Assembly (NCBI GenBank): GCA_034189035.1
Contig: JAXHVA010000010.1
Span: forward strand, 1-64,000
From: JAUXFK01 sp034189035
GTDB lineage: Bacteria > Desulfobacterota > UBA8473
Direction: 5' to 3'
DNA length: 64,000 bases
Of this stretch, positions 25,322 to 34,707 are shown piece after piece. The notes beneath the pieces were generated by a model. It was not told the origin of the DNA. It saw nothing but the letters and a program-made list of their open reading frames with translations, and ran no database searches. Each line of letters starts with the position of its first letter. The first letter of the stretch is position 1. A program made the translations under genes and the position numbers.

Positions 25322-27460
25322 TCATTCAGGTCTTTTCTCCCTCTCGGAGTGAATCAAAGATTTCCCACTCATGTAAGAGGGAACTTCTGCCCCAAAGACG
25401 TTGAGCACAGTGGGAGCTATGTCTTTGATATGGGGGGCATTGGAGATGATTTTCCTATTACAGAAGAATATCCCCGGAACAAGCTCAGGATCTATGCAGT
25501 GATCACCGCTCCAGCTTTTTGTGTTGTCTTCGAATATCTCTTCGTCCGCTCTACCAACCGCTGCACCCCACGAAGCCCTGTATCCTTCATTGTAACCGAT
25601 GATCAGGTCAGGAGCGCTCTCCAAGTATGGACCATTGAAAAGCTCAGAGGTGATAAAGACGTTCCGTATTGCCGTTTCCCCTCTCTCATGATCAACCAGT
25701 CCCTGTAATCGCTCTTTTAACTCTCTGTTCAATTCCTTTTTTTTATCAGAGTGTACAACCCCCTTGGACTCTCTTCCTTTTTCATTTATGTATATTCCGC
25801 TCAATCCGAAAGTATATGCTCTTGTCTTGTTCCAGTCAACATTCTGAAACCATTCCCCTCCTGTCTCATTTTCATCTTTCAGACAAAGATAGCCATTTTT
25901 ATGAAGCCACGTATTGAGATTGACTCCCCTTCTAAACGGCTTGAACCCATGATCCGAAATGACCATCAAGACAGTCTTATCATCCATCTTTTTCATTATT
26001 TTGCCTATGAGACAATCCATTCTCTGATAGAGATCAGGGATCACGCTTTTATACTTCTCTATTTTTTCATCATTTTCATTTGCAGGATGGTCAACTGATT
26101 GAAAACGCATAAACATATGCTGTATCCTATCGGTCATATCAAAGACGCAAGCACAAAGACCTTTTTTCGTTCTGTCCAGGGCATTGAAGAACATTTCTTC
26201 TCGTTCCTGATGGTATATATCGGCCTGATCAAGGAACATTTCTTCATCTATCACCCGTTCATTCAATGCCCATGTGTCCTCTGCCAGTCCGAGTGTTGCA
26301 TAACTTCCCATCATCTTAGAAAGATAGATCGAATATGAAAAAGGGGAAGAGATTGGAAGCGCTGGTTTTTCAGGGTCAATATGTATCGCGGTCATATACA
26401 TTTCAAAGAAGGGATTGATCTGTTTAATGAAAAATCGGCATACTCCCCTGATCTTCATGTTGAACACTGGTTTAAAGGTCAACTGAATCCATTTTGAGAA
26501 TGAACCCTTTTTCAGCATAAATCTTTCACTGGAAATCCGTAACTCGGCTGCATCTTCCCCCTTGAGTGTTATATCCAAGGGGATTCGCATTTCACCATCT
26601 TGTGTTACTATATTGTTATCTGGACCGGGAATGTACGTACTGATCCTGGCCCCTTCAATAGTAACAGGGATCTGGACACCCCCTGTCCGTTTTCCTACAG
26701 GATCTCCATTGGATGAATAGTACGTAAAGGTCCCTTGTGTCCCCTTCAGATCTGGAACACACATGCCAGAGAGCAGAACGCCGTTCAACTTTTCCGGAGG
26801 AAAGGTCATAGGTACCCTCAGTATTGAACTAAAGATGCCGTATTCACTGAGAATATTCCAAAACGGCTTACCTTTTCTCAGGAGTTTGATATATGGTTTA
26901 CCCAGAGGTATCGAATATTTCCCAATTGAAAGGCTCTTTAAAGACCTTTCAATCTTTGTGGATGATAACTCTGGAAGATAGGTTTTTAGATCACGGTTGA
27001 GGAAATCAAAGATGTTATGCCTGGAGGGATCTACACCTGTGATGAATGAAGACCAGGCCACCGGTGACATGGCAGGAAGAGTAGTGCGCAGTTTTCTGAA
27101 GGTTCCGGATTCACTCAATTGAGTCAAATGGGGAAGTTTTCCCTCTTCCATATACGTGGCTGTCAACTCATGGTCCATCCCATCGAGACCGACAATGACA
27201 ACTCTTTGGATTCCATGGTTCATATTGGTTCGTCTTTTCTTTTTAAAGGCCCTTATGATAAGCCGCAAGGGCCAAAAGAGTATTGTGGATATAGCCAAGA
27301 AGAATGTGACAAATAAGATAAAGAAGGATGATATAAATGCAAAGCCCGCGCCAGGTCCTATGTATGCATAGACGGTCCCCTCGCCTATAAAATAGGCAAT
27401 CAATCCTAAAAATAAAAACCTGAGCTTTCGATACAAGTTAAATGTGCGAATAATCTTCAT
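25322..27460 (-). CDS. Alkaline-phosphatase-superfamily phosphodiesterase with N-terminal membrane anchor
   Basis: The 712-residue protein is a paralogue of the previous gene along its enzyme domain: VIVGLDGMDHELT, MSPVAWSSFITGVDPSRHNI, VISDHGFKPFRRGVNL and WSGDHCIDPELVPGI carry the metal ligands and the Ser nucleophile position. The N-terminus differs. Two hydrophobic segments (about 15-31 and 38-68) flank YAYIGPGAGF, and a strongly basic AFKKKRRTN follows. By the positive-inside rule both ends of this anchor and the enzyme domain would be cytoplasmic, opposite to the lipoprotein paralogue. This topology is inferred only. Start ATG has a weak ribosome site; 141 bp separate it from the upstream BNR gene. 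Confidence 0.82.
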   Translation of the reverse strand: MKIIRTFNLYRKLRFLFLGLIAYFIGEGTVYAYIGPGAGFAFISSFFILFVTFFLAISTILFWPLRLIIRAFKKKRRTNMNHGIQRVVIVGLDGMDHELTATYMEEGKLPHLTQLSESGTFRKLRTTLPAMSPVAWSSFITGVDPSRHNIFDFLNRDLKTYLPELSSTKIERSLKSLSIGKYSIPLGKPYIKLLRKGKPFWNILSEYGIFSSILRVPMTFPPEKLNGVLLSGMCVPDLKGTQGTFTYYSSNGDPVGKRTGGVQIPVTIEGARISTYIPGPDNNIVTQDGEMRIPLDITLKGEDAAELRISSERFMLKKGSFSKWIQLTFKPVFNMKIRGVCRFFIKQINPFFEMYMTAIHIDPEKPALPISSPFSYSIYLSKMMGSYATLGLAEDTWALNERVIDEEMFLDQADIYHQEREEMFFNALDRTKKGLCACVFDMTDRIQHMFMRFQSVDHPANENDEKIEKYKSVIPDLYQRMDCLIGKIMKKMDDKTVLMVISDHGFKPFRRGVNLNTWLHKNGYLCLKDENETGGEWFQNVDWNKTRAYTFGLSGIYINEKGRESKGVVHSDKKKELNRELKERLQGLVDHERGETAIRNVFITSELFNGPYLESAPDLIIGYNEGYRASWGAAVGRADEEIFEDNTKSWSGDHCIDPELVPGIFFCNRKIISNAPHIKDIAPTVLNVFGAEVPSYMSGKSLIHSEREKRPE

Positions 27461-27601
27461 GTTAATTTTTCTTGCGAATGTGTTAAAGCATAGACTATTC
27501 AGAGGAAACTATGTTAGAAAACTTGATAGCCGGATCACTTTTTTTCAAAATATCTCTCAATTTTTACTATATCTGCCAATTTGCAAAAAATACTTTTTGG
27601 A

Positions 27602-29068
27602 TTATGGAGATTTTTCTATCTCATAACTCTTATTGTTAAAAAATAGCGCAGCAACATCCTTCACTAAGGTAAAGCGCAGTTGTCCAATGCTATCTTTTAG
27701 CTTTCTCACCTTTGGGTCTTTCCATTGACACCAGTAGAGGACCCCAAGTCCATGGGTGAAGTCAACTACTGCAGAAGCTTCATCACACGACATTGCTCTA
27801 TCCTGAAGCCCTATCTTTACATCTTTAGATAACCAGTTCTTCCCGTCATAATACCGAAGGTGCAAGCGGTGATCAGGTCCACGATGGACAAGAGCTAATG
27901 GTGCTGGTTTTTTAGAAAGATCAATTGAAAGAGTGAGGTCATCATCACCCTTAGTTACACCGGCTTTTCTTGCAACCAAAACACCAAATTCGCTGAGCGG
28001 TGGTGACCAATTTACATCAGCATATGGTTTGCTCAAGACCCTATGTCGAGCATCACCCTCTTCATCAGTGTAAACAACGTGAAGACGCTCGCTATTAGAA
28101 TCGAATACAGCACATGCTCTTTTACTCTTATATCCCCTGCCTATAATCTGACGATCACTCCAGGATTGTTGATCCGGATTGTAAATATAAACAGCGGTGA
28201 TCTGTTCATACTTGGTAAAAATGACGCAGGCAACATATCCTTTATCGAGGGCGAGTATCTGAGGAGCATGGGTACCGGGGCCAGCGCTTTCGAAGAGAAC
28301 AGTGTGAGGTCTCCAGGTACTGATATCATCAGGCCGGGTGGAACGGGATACCCATGTTGCCAAATTTCCATTTGCTTTGATTAATACACGTGCTGCGATC
28401 CATAGATACCCGTTTGTGTCTCGAGTTATGGATCCATAATGTGGTCCAATATGTCCTATATGTGCATCTCCTGGAAGTGCAACCACGGCTTTGCCGGCGA
28501 CTAATCGCTTGTCAGCTATACAAAAGGGAAAAACCTCATATGGTGAGTAATAGTTCGGTTTCTCACGGTCTATACGGCTAGGATGCCATATAGGGTTACC
28601 ATTTAACAGCGCTGGAATGTCCTCCTTTGAGCGCCAGTATCCAAACCTTGACTGAATCAGATAGATGAGGTCGCCCACTAGGAGTACATCAGTAGAGCTT
28701 GAATGGCCATTGCCCACCACGGCTGATATTGGAGAGCTGAAGGTCTGCCCGTCATTTGATGCCCGCCACATTATCTTCTCCTTCTTAAGCCCAGCTTCAC
28801 CCAGGTTCTCTATCCAGTGACCTGTCCCATAAAAGATAAACCATATTCTGCTTGGCTCATGGTAAAGTACTTTCCGGTTGTGGGGACGAGTGGTGATATG
28901 AGCGCTTCTACAGTTTTTTCCATCTACAAGAACATCAGTAATACCGACAGACCCTTTCCTAGATTCAGGATGGGAAGTTGACATGTCTCTCTCATTGCAA
29001 CTAATCGGTACTGAAGTTAATAGGAGCACAATAGAAAATATCAGTATTATAAACCAACGCCTTTTCAC
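27602..29068 (-). CDS. BNR/sialidase-like beta-propeller lipoprotein
   Basis: The 488-residue protein has a signal sequence ending VPISC (about residue 24), so is probably a lipoprotein. The rest is beta-rich and contains one Asp-box-like repeat (RASNDGQTFSS), plus YLIQSRFGYWRS and related propeller blades, as in BNR-repeat proteins. No sialidase active-site set (RIP, paired Glu-Tyr) is evident, so it may bind rather than cleave sugars. It is a distant paralogue of the C-terminal part of 48039-49958 (both have xxWFxFxG and an Asp box). The start is GTG, fixed by a perfect AAGGAGG ribosome site. The gene lies between two alkaline-phosphatase-superfamily genes. Confidence 0.72.
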   Translation of the reverse strand: MKRRWFIILIFSIVLLLTSVPISCNERDMSTSHPESRKGSVGITDVLVDGKNCRSAHITTRPHNRKVLYHEPSRIWFIFYGTGHWIENLGEAGLKKEKIMWRASNDGQTFSSPISAVVGNGHSSSTDVLLVGDLIYLIQSRFGYWRSKEDIPALLNGNPIWHPSRIDREKPNYYSPYEVFPFCIADKRLVAGKAVVALPGDAHIGHIGPHYGSITRDTNGYLWIAARVLIKANGNLATWVSRSTRPDDISTWRPHTVLFESAGPGTHAPQILALDKGYVACVIFTKYEQITAVYIYNPDQQSWSDRQIIGRGYKSKRACAVFDSNSERLHVVYTDEEGDARHRVLSKPYADVNWSPPLSEFGVLVARKAGVTKGDDDLTLSIDLSKKPAPLALVHRGPDHRLHLRYYDGKNWLSKDVKIGLQDRAMSCDEASAVVDFTHGLGVLYWCQWKDPKVRKLKDSIGQLRFTLVKDVAALFFNNKSYEIEKSP

Positions 29069-29070
29069 AT

Positions 29071-29080
29071 CTCCTCCTTT
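29071..29080 (-). promoter_or_regulatory. Strong ribosome-binding site deciding the GTG start at 29068
   Basis: On the minus strand AAAGGAGGAG ends 2 bases before GTG, giving a full anti-16S match with AGGAGG about 4 bases from the start. There is no ATG nearby in frame, and the residues that follow form a proper signal peptide. This is the best ribosome site in the window and implies strong translation. Confidence 0.8.
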
Positions 29081-29193
29081 CTTGTAATAGCCAGATTAAA
29101 GATCAAATGTAGGCAATTGAGTGTAGACGATGAATATTTTTTTCAAGAGGCTTCAGATGTACTATAATTGATGAGTGTCTTTAAAGAATCCTC

Positions 29194-31356
29194 TCACTGC
29201 AGATAACCTAGAGACCGTAGCTGTTCTAATCTACCGCCATCTATTTTCCCCTTTTTGTCTCTTTTTTCTGGTGACACTGCATGAGACCATGCATTCAATA
29301 ATTCTCTCATTTCTTTAGCCTTTATTATCTCTGCTGAAAATAAATTGTTCTTTTCTTGCGGGTCGAGCTCAAGATTATAAAGCTCTTCTCTCCCATTATC
29401 ATATGAAATATATTTCCATTCTTTATTCAAAACAGCCTTTATGGCATCTCCATATCTCGGATTTTGCGCTTTCCAGTTGATATCAGCCCTAATCTCAGCA
29501 AAGGCTAAATTAAAGCTTAGTTCTGGTTTTCCTTGAAAAATCGGCAAAAGACTCCTTCCCTGAATATGAGCCGGTATTTGAATTTGAAGGATGTCAAGTA
29601 TTGTAGGCATCAGATCGACAAGCTGTGCGATGTTGTCATTATCAAATATACTACTCGGTACCAATTTTGGATGCTGGATGATTAATGGCACTCGAATCTG
29701 CTCCTCATAAAGGCTGTTTCCGTGCTGCCAAATCTCATGTTCATTGAAACTCTCTCCATGGTCTGATGTAATAATGACTAGCGTATTGTCCAATAGATTC
29801 CATTGCTTTAATTTCTTGAAGAAAATCCCTAAATGATGATCAAGATAACTAATCTCTCCGTCGTACAGAGCGGTCAAATCATTTAACCCATACGAACTGA
29901 GACTAAATTGACCTTCATTAAGGAGCTCAATATCTGTAAAGTAATCTAATTGCATTCCGCTTTTACTTTTGTTGTAAGGCCAAGGTGGTTCGTACGTAAA
30001 ATGAGGTTCATTGTAATGTAAGAAAAGAAAGAAAGGGGCTGAATCGTCCCTGTGCTTTTGAAACCAGTCCAGTGCCCTCTTATTTACCTCTATTACCCTC
30101 TGCTCGCCATCATAGTCATCCTTATCGATTATGTTAAATATCTCTAAAATTTTAAATAAAATTGAGTAATCCTTGAGAGAAAGGTATCTTATATCTTCAA
30201 ATAAGTCTACTTGATCATCAAAAAATTCAAACCCTTGATGCATTCCGAAAGTGGAAGATACGAATGGATTACTGATTATTCCTGCTGTTCGATATCCATT
30301 GTCTCTTAAAATTTCAGCCAGGGTTAGAGCGGAATAGGGTAATGGATCAACAGGCCAACTCATTGTTTGATGAAGACTTCTATCCGCTTGATGGGATGAG
30401 GGAAATAATCCCGTCATCATTGATGCATGTGCTGGGAGCGTCCAAGAACTGGGTGTATAGGCCCTCTTGAAGACATAGCCCTTTTGAGCAATCCTGTCAA
30501 TGTTAGGGGATGTCTCCTTTTCTATTTCGTTGTAAATCGAAACATGGTCAGCACGAAGGGTATCAATTGAAATAAAAAGAATGTTGGGCTTTCCTTGGGG
30601 CACATCCTTTTTTGTCAGTCCTTGATAAACAAAACAAAAAATAAAGGATACACATATGGCTACTATCGTTAATGATTCTGATTTATGAGCGAGAGAAAAA
30701 AGATTGGTACGATATAAACGTACACTGAGTTTAGTAAAAATAAAAGTCAAAGACACAAAAACAAGTAAAAATGGTAAAAACAAGGCAATAGAATAAAGCG
30801 GATGAAGATAACCTTGAGAGGCTTTTGATTTTAGAAAGACATACAACACCATATAAAAAATAGTAGAGAGCCCAAATGCAAAGGTTATTACTCCGATCCC
30901 CTCGAAGTATCTCTTTCTAGATAGAGTGCTTGTTATTTTAAAGACGCCAAAGGCTATTAAGGCTGCCCCAATGAGTAAAGTTAAAGATTGAAATATCCCA
31001 TGTATGGAATTATATAATAGCTTATTTCCTACTTGATAAAAAATCCATAAACAGTTGTATGAAAGGAGAGAAATGCACAGATAACTTAAGAGCAGTGTCC
31101 TTTCCGAGACATTCCGTCTTCTCCAAAATGGATGTGAGACTAATCCAATTATGGAAAGTGCGACACACCACAAAACCGAATATGCAAAGAAGATCGTAAA
31201 AGTAATAGTAACAACATCCCAAGTTCCTAAGTATCGCACAGAACTACTGGTAACTATTTTAAAGGATTCAAAGAGTGCGGCCCAAATGCCCCATAGAACG
31301 CTTGACTGTAATATTATTTTTGCATGCTTTTTATAGCAAAGTTGTTCCGTTAACAT
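29194..31356 (-). CDS. Membrane-anchored sulfatase-fold enzyme lacking the formylglycine motif
   Basis: The 720-residue protein has about seven hydrophobic segments (residues 15-245) and a C-terminal alkaline-phosphatase-superfamily domain of the sulfatase family. NILFISIDTLRAD (Asp265) and ITSDHGESFNEH carry metal ligands. The nucleophile region is SSWTLPAHASMMTG, with Thr306 where sulfatases have the Cys/Ser of C/S-x-P-x-R, and His in place of Arg. Thr is the nucleophile in LtaS, EptA and related phospho-transferases, which share this membrane-plus-domain layout, so transfer of a phosphate-linked group is more likely than sulfate hydrolysis. The protein ends QLRSLGYLQ. GGAGAA precedes the ATG. 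Confidence 0.8.
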   Translation of the reverse strand: MLTEQLCYKKHAKIILQSSVLWGIWAALFESFKIVTSSSVRYLGTWDVVTITFTIFFAYSVLWCVALSIIGLVSHPFWRRRNVSERTLLLSYLCISLLSYNCLWIFYQVGNKLLYNSIHGIFQSLTLLIGAALIAFGVFKITSTLSRKRYFEGIGVITFAFGLSTIFYMVLYVFLKSKASQGYLHPLYSIALFLPFLLVFVSLTFIFTKLSVRLYRTNLFSLAHKSESLTIVAICVSFIFCFVYQGLTKKDVPQGKPNILFISIDTLRADHVSIYNEIEKETSPNIDRIAQKGYVFKRAYTPSSWTLPAHASMMTGLFPSSHQADRSLHQTMSWPVDPLPYSALTLAEILRDNGYRTAGIISNPFVSSTFGMHQGFEFFDDQVDLFEDIRYLSLKDYSILFKILEIFNIIDKDDYDGEQRVIEVNKRALDWFQKHRDDSAPFFLFLHYNEPHFTYEPPWPYNKSKSGMQLDYFTDIELLNEGQFSLSSYGLNDLTALYDGEISYLDHHLGIFFKKLKQWNLLDNTLVIITSDHGESFNEHEIWQHGNSLYEEQIRVPLIIQHPKLVPSSIFDNDNIAQLVDLMPTILDILQIQIPAHIQGRSLLPIFQGKPELSFNLAFAEIRADINWKAQNPRYGDAIKAVLNKEWKYISYDNGREELYNLELDPQEKNNLFSAEIIKAKEMRELLNAWSHAVSPEKRDKKGKIDGGRLEQLRSLGYLQ

Positions 31357-31499
31357 GAGTATTCTCCTTTATCCATAATTATCATCAACAGCAAGGCTGT
31401 AATACACCTTAATCAAGAGAGGAGACAGGCTTGTCGGAAGTCTGAAAGACTTTAATTCTATGATTAATGACAAAAACATAATCAAAAAAACAATTCTTT

Positions 31500-33173
31500 T
31501 TAAAGGCTTGCTCCTTTCGTAAATTCATATGCAAGGATCTTTTTTTTGTTTTTACCTATCAATTTGTGTTTTAATTTTAATTCCGAAGGAGTATTATTTT
31601 CATCTAAGAGGAAAGCCAGTTGAGGGCGCCTTCTCGGTATGTATGTTTCATCTACTACAAAATAGTTTACACCATGATATCTTGCATAATCGATAATATC
31701 CGAATATTCACCCCAGGGAATAACTTTAAACTTCGCTTGTGCATAAAAAGACGTTTGGGGTGTTATCGACATGATCACCACATCTTTAGAGATCTTATTT
31801 TCTTTCATCAATAATCCCATTTCTTTATGCTCTATGGGATAGTAATGTTGTTGGCTTTTAATAGATGTGGGCAAAATGCTTAACGTCTCGAAGCTAATAC
31901 ATAAAATGATTATTACATACACACCGTAACCTCTTAAGAACTGAACATGCCTACTTTTAGGAAATATCCTCCACGATCTCACCCCTTCTTGTATCTCAAC
32001 AATTCCTTTGGCATATAAAACCATTAATATTGCTATAAAAGGCAACAACCAACGTTTAGCTTCTGAAGAAACCAGGGGATAGGTAAAGAATGGAAGTAAC
32101 ATACTCCCCAAAAAGGCCATGTTAATGATGCCCTGACGACTCCAATGATTTCTTAAAAAGCTAAAAACAACAACCAACAAAAACAAGAGTCCGGTTACTT
32201 TTGTGTGACCATATGTAAAAACACGTTTTGTTTGTATAACCAGATTTTGGAAATACCCATAAAGAAACATGTGAGGATCATCTTGAAAAACATCCCATAT
32301 TCCTAGATCCTTTCCAGCGTATGAAGGAGACGTAAAATAAACCATTTCTTTTTTGTCTTCGGTTAATATATATTCTTTTTCTTTGCTTTCATTATTGCTC
32401 ACGAGCACAGTACGGTAAAGATTTCGAGTAGACAATTCAGAAAAAGTCCAGCGCCCATAGTGATTGTGCAAATAAATAAGGTAAGGGCTGCATAAAATCG
32501 CCCACCCAATAAGAAAGGTGATCATGCCTTTTATAATGGCTATTTTCCCACGACTCCCATACCAGGCCCACATGCTCATTAAAAGAATAGAAACACCAAG
32601 ATATTGAATTCCAGCTGGTTTGGTTAAATATATAATACCAGCTAGCAAGCCTAAAGGCAAAAGCAACAAGATGCGTTGCTTTTTTATTAAAATATACCCC
32701 AAACACGCAAATATTATAGTATAAGAAGTAAAAATAATCTCCGCTGTAGCAGAAGATGAAAACTCAATGAAAGGAGGAAAAAGGGCCGTCAAAAAACCTG
32801 CGATTAAGCCGGTTTTGAAGTTATAAATCAGATACGCGACATAAAAGACCCCTATTGGTAATAAAGAACCGTATATGAGAGAAATCCATTCACCGGCCAT
32901 TTCTATATCACGAATTAAAACCCACAAAAGACCGACATTTATTGGAAAGAATGGAGGATAATACCATTGATAAATACCTTCAGGCTCAGTGTATCCGTTA
33001 CCTGAAAACAGATTTTTACCCAGCATGACATAATGTACACCATCATTATCGATAATTTCTCTAAATTGCATAAAATAAAATCTTAATGCAAAAGAGACTC
33101 CTAGCAAAAAAAATAGGATGAGGATCTTTCGTGGCATAAAAACATTTTTATGAGTATCTTTATTCAATTTCAT
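31500..33173 (-). CDS. GT-C fold membrane glycosyltransferase
   Basis: The 557-residue protein has about 11 membrane segments and the early acidic GT-C motif IIDNDGVHYVMLGKNLFSGN near residue 38, then GIYQWYYPPFFPI. These features match ArnT/PMT-like enzymes that use polyprenyl-phosphate sugars on the periplasmic side. A short soluble tail (about residues 450-557) ends YEFTKGASL. It lies 23 bp downstream of a radical SAM gene and 143 bp upstream of a sulfatase-fold gene. No ribosome site is clear. Sugar and acceptor unknown. Confidence 0.78.
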   Translation of the reverse strand: MKLNKDTHKNVFMPRKILILFFLLGVSFALRFYFMQFREIIDNDGVHYVMLGKNLFSGNGYTEPEGIYQWYYPPFFPINVGLLWVLIRDIEMAGEWISLIYGSLLPIGVFYVAYLIYNFKTGLIAGFLTALFPPFIEFSSSATAEIIFTSYTIIFACLGYILIKKQRILLLLPLGLLAGIIYLTKPAGIQYLGVSILLMSMWAWYGSRGKIAIIKGMITFLIGWAILCSPYLIYLHNHYGRWTFSELSTRNLYRTVLVSNNESKEKEYILTEDKKEMVYFTSPSYAGKDLGIWDVFQDDPHMFLYGYFQNLVIQTKRVFTYGHTKVTGLLFLLVVVFSFLRNHWSRQGIINMAFLGSMLLPFFTYPLVSSEAKRWLLPFIAILMVLYAKGIVEIQEGVRSWRIFPKSRHVQFLRGYGVYVIIILCISFETLSILPTSIKSQQHYYPIEHKEMGLLMKENKISKDVVIMSITPQTSFYAQAKFKVIPWGEYSDIIDYARYHGVNYFVVDETYIPRRRPQLAFLLDENNTPSELKLKHKLIGKNKKKILAYEFTKGASL

Positions 33174-33196
33174 ATATTTTGAGCTAATATGATTGG

Positions 33197-34669
33197 TCAG
33201 TTCGATTCAACAAATACCTTTTTTGCAAATTCCATCAATCGAATCTCTACAGGAAACCTAAAATCCAATTCTTTCATTCGATATCTCGCAAGTCTCGAAA
33301 AAAGCCTGGCAACATAAGGGTATATCTTTGATGTGACATACGTGTAGTCGGGATTCATCAATGCACTGCAATAATAGAGATCAAGGAGCATGCGCTGTCT
33401 TCTCTTACTTAGCCAGGGTATGGAGAGCTGAGTGTATTTGTCCCACGAATATTCTGCCCAATCTTCAAGAGTTTCAGGCGCTTTGTATCCTTTTTGAACA
33501 GCCATCTTGTACAATTCGGTGCCAGGATAAGGAACATAGGGATGTATCAGTCCACAGTCAATGTTGGGGTTCTCGTTTTTCAGCAGATCCATTAAGTTGA
33601 TCATCTCCTTAATATCATCATCAGTTTCCGTGGGGAATCCACTCATAAACGAATAAAGAGGCCGGATCCCTGTCTTCTTGAGTAACTGATTTACCTGTAA
33701 AACCTTCTCCATAGTCAGGCCTTTTTTGATCATCTTCTGAATTCTATGGGATGCTGCTTCAATACCGACAGTTATCACTTCGCAGTTACTCTCATCTAAT
33801 GCCTTCAGGAACGCGTCGTCCCATTTGACAACGCTATTTACGTGAGCCCCCATGACCTCCCAGTGAAAATCAGAACGGCCATTTTGGACGATTTCCCTTA
33901 TCCCATTCACAACCTGCAAGTCCCTCTTTTTATTTACAAAGAATTGGTCGTCAAGAACTCGTATATGATTGATATCATACCTGTTTATAAGTGTTTTGAT
34001 ATTCTCAATCACCTTTTCTGCTTTCATACCTCTCCAGCATGACTTATGAAATGCATTGTTATAACAAAAGTTGCACGAGTAAGGGCATCCTGAAGATGTA
34101 ATGATATCCAGGGAACGACTTTTCCCTTCCTTACGGATATACTTCTCAACGTCGACAAGGTGATATGGGATGTTCGGAAGTTGGTCCATTTCAACAAAAG
34201 GACGCTCCTGGTTCTTGATCAATTTCTTGCCTTCTTTAAACCATATTCCTCTTACACCTGCCAGATGCTCGCCATAATTGAGTGCTTCAACAAGTTCTGG
34301 GAAAGTAAGATATCCCTCACCAGTGACTATGATATCGATGAGTGGATGAGAAAGTGTAACCTCAGGCGCCTGACTGGCCTGTATACCTCCCCAAACTACT
34401 TTGATGTCACTCTCATCTTTTACAATACAAGAGGCTGACAATGCAAACTGTACCTGTCTTCCGGTGATGCAGGTGATTCCAACACATAAAGGCTCTCTTT
34501 TAAGCGCATTTCTAAGGTTGTTCTTCCATTTAGGATCAACTTGTTGGTCAATTATCTCAACCTCATACTCCGACTTTAAAAAGGAAGAGATAGCGAGCAG
34601 AGACAAGGGCAAAACAACGTCTCCGACACTTTTCCATACAGCAGGATTAAATAGCACAATATTTGGCAT
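33197..34669 (-). CDS. B12-binding radical SAM protein
   Basis: The 490-residue protein has a cobalamin-binding-like N-terminal domain (NIVLFNPAVWKSVGDVVLPL, VWGGIQAS, TGEGYLTF) and a radical SAM barrel with SSGCPYSCNFCYNN (Cys195, Cys199, Cys202), then DDQFFVNKKRDL and VGIEAAS. It belongs to the same broad class as the other three intact copies but is divergent from them in the B12 domain. Such proteins carry out methylations, oxidations or rearrangements on lipids or sugars. The downstream side holds a GT-C gene; the upstream side holds a decayed radical SAM gene. Weak ribosome site (GGATAG). Substrate unknown. Confidence 0.87.
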   Translation of the reverse strand: MPNIVLFNPAVWKSVGDVVLPLSLLAISSFLKSEYEVEIIDQQVDPKWKNNLRNALKREPLCVGITCITGRQVQFALSASCIVKDESDIKVVWGGIQASQAPEVTLSHPLIDIIVTGEGYLTFPELVEALNYGEHLAGVRGIWFKEGKKLIKNQERPFVEMDQLPNIPYHLVDVEKYIRKEGKSRSLDIITSSGCPYSCNFCYNNAFHKSCWRGMKAEKVIENIKTLINRYDINHIRVLDDQFFVNKKRDLQVVNGIREIVQNGRSDFHWEVMGAHVNSVVKWDDAFLKALDESNCEVITVGIEAASHRIQKMIKKGLTMEKVLQVNQLLKKTGIRPLYSFMSGFPTETDDDIKEMINLMDLLKNENPNIDCGLIHPYVPYPGTELYKMAVQKGYKAPETLEDWAEYSWDKYTQLSIPWLSKRRQRMLLDLYYCSALMNPDYTYVTSKIYPYVARLFSRLARYRMKELDFRFPVEIRLMEFAKKVFVESN

Positions 34670-34707
34670 AGATTCGCTATCCTATTTAATAGATTGTCAT
34701 TGTCTTT

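Noticed and set aside
29231..29238. GGCGGTAG on the minus strand, the core of the ops/JUMPstart element used by RfaH-type antiterminators.
   Set aside because: It lies inside the sulfatase-fold gene near its end and encodes Gly-Gly-Arg. The rest of the ops consensus does not follow and no promoter context is present, so it is a chance match.
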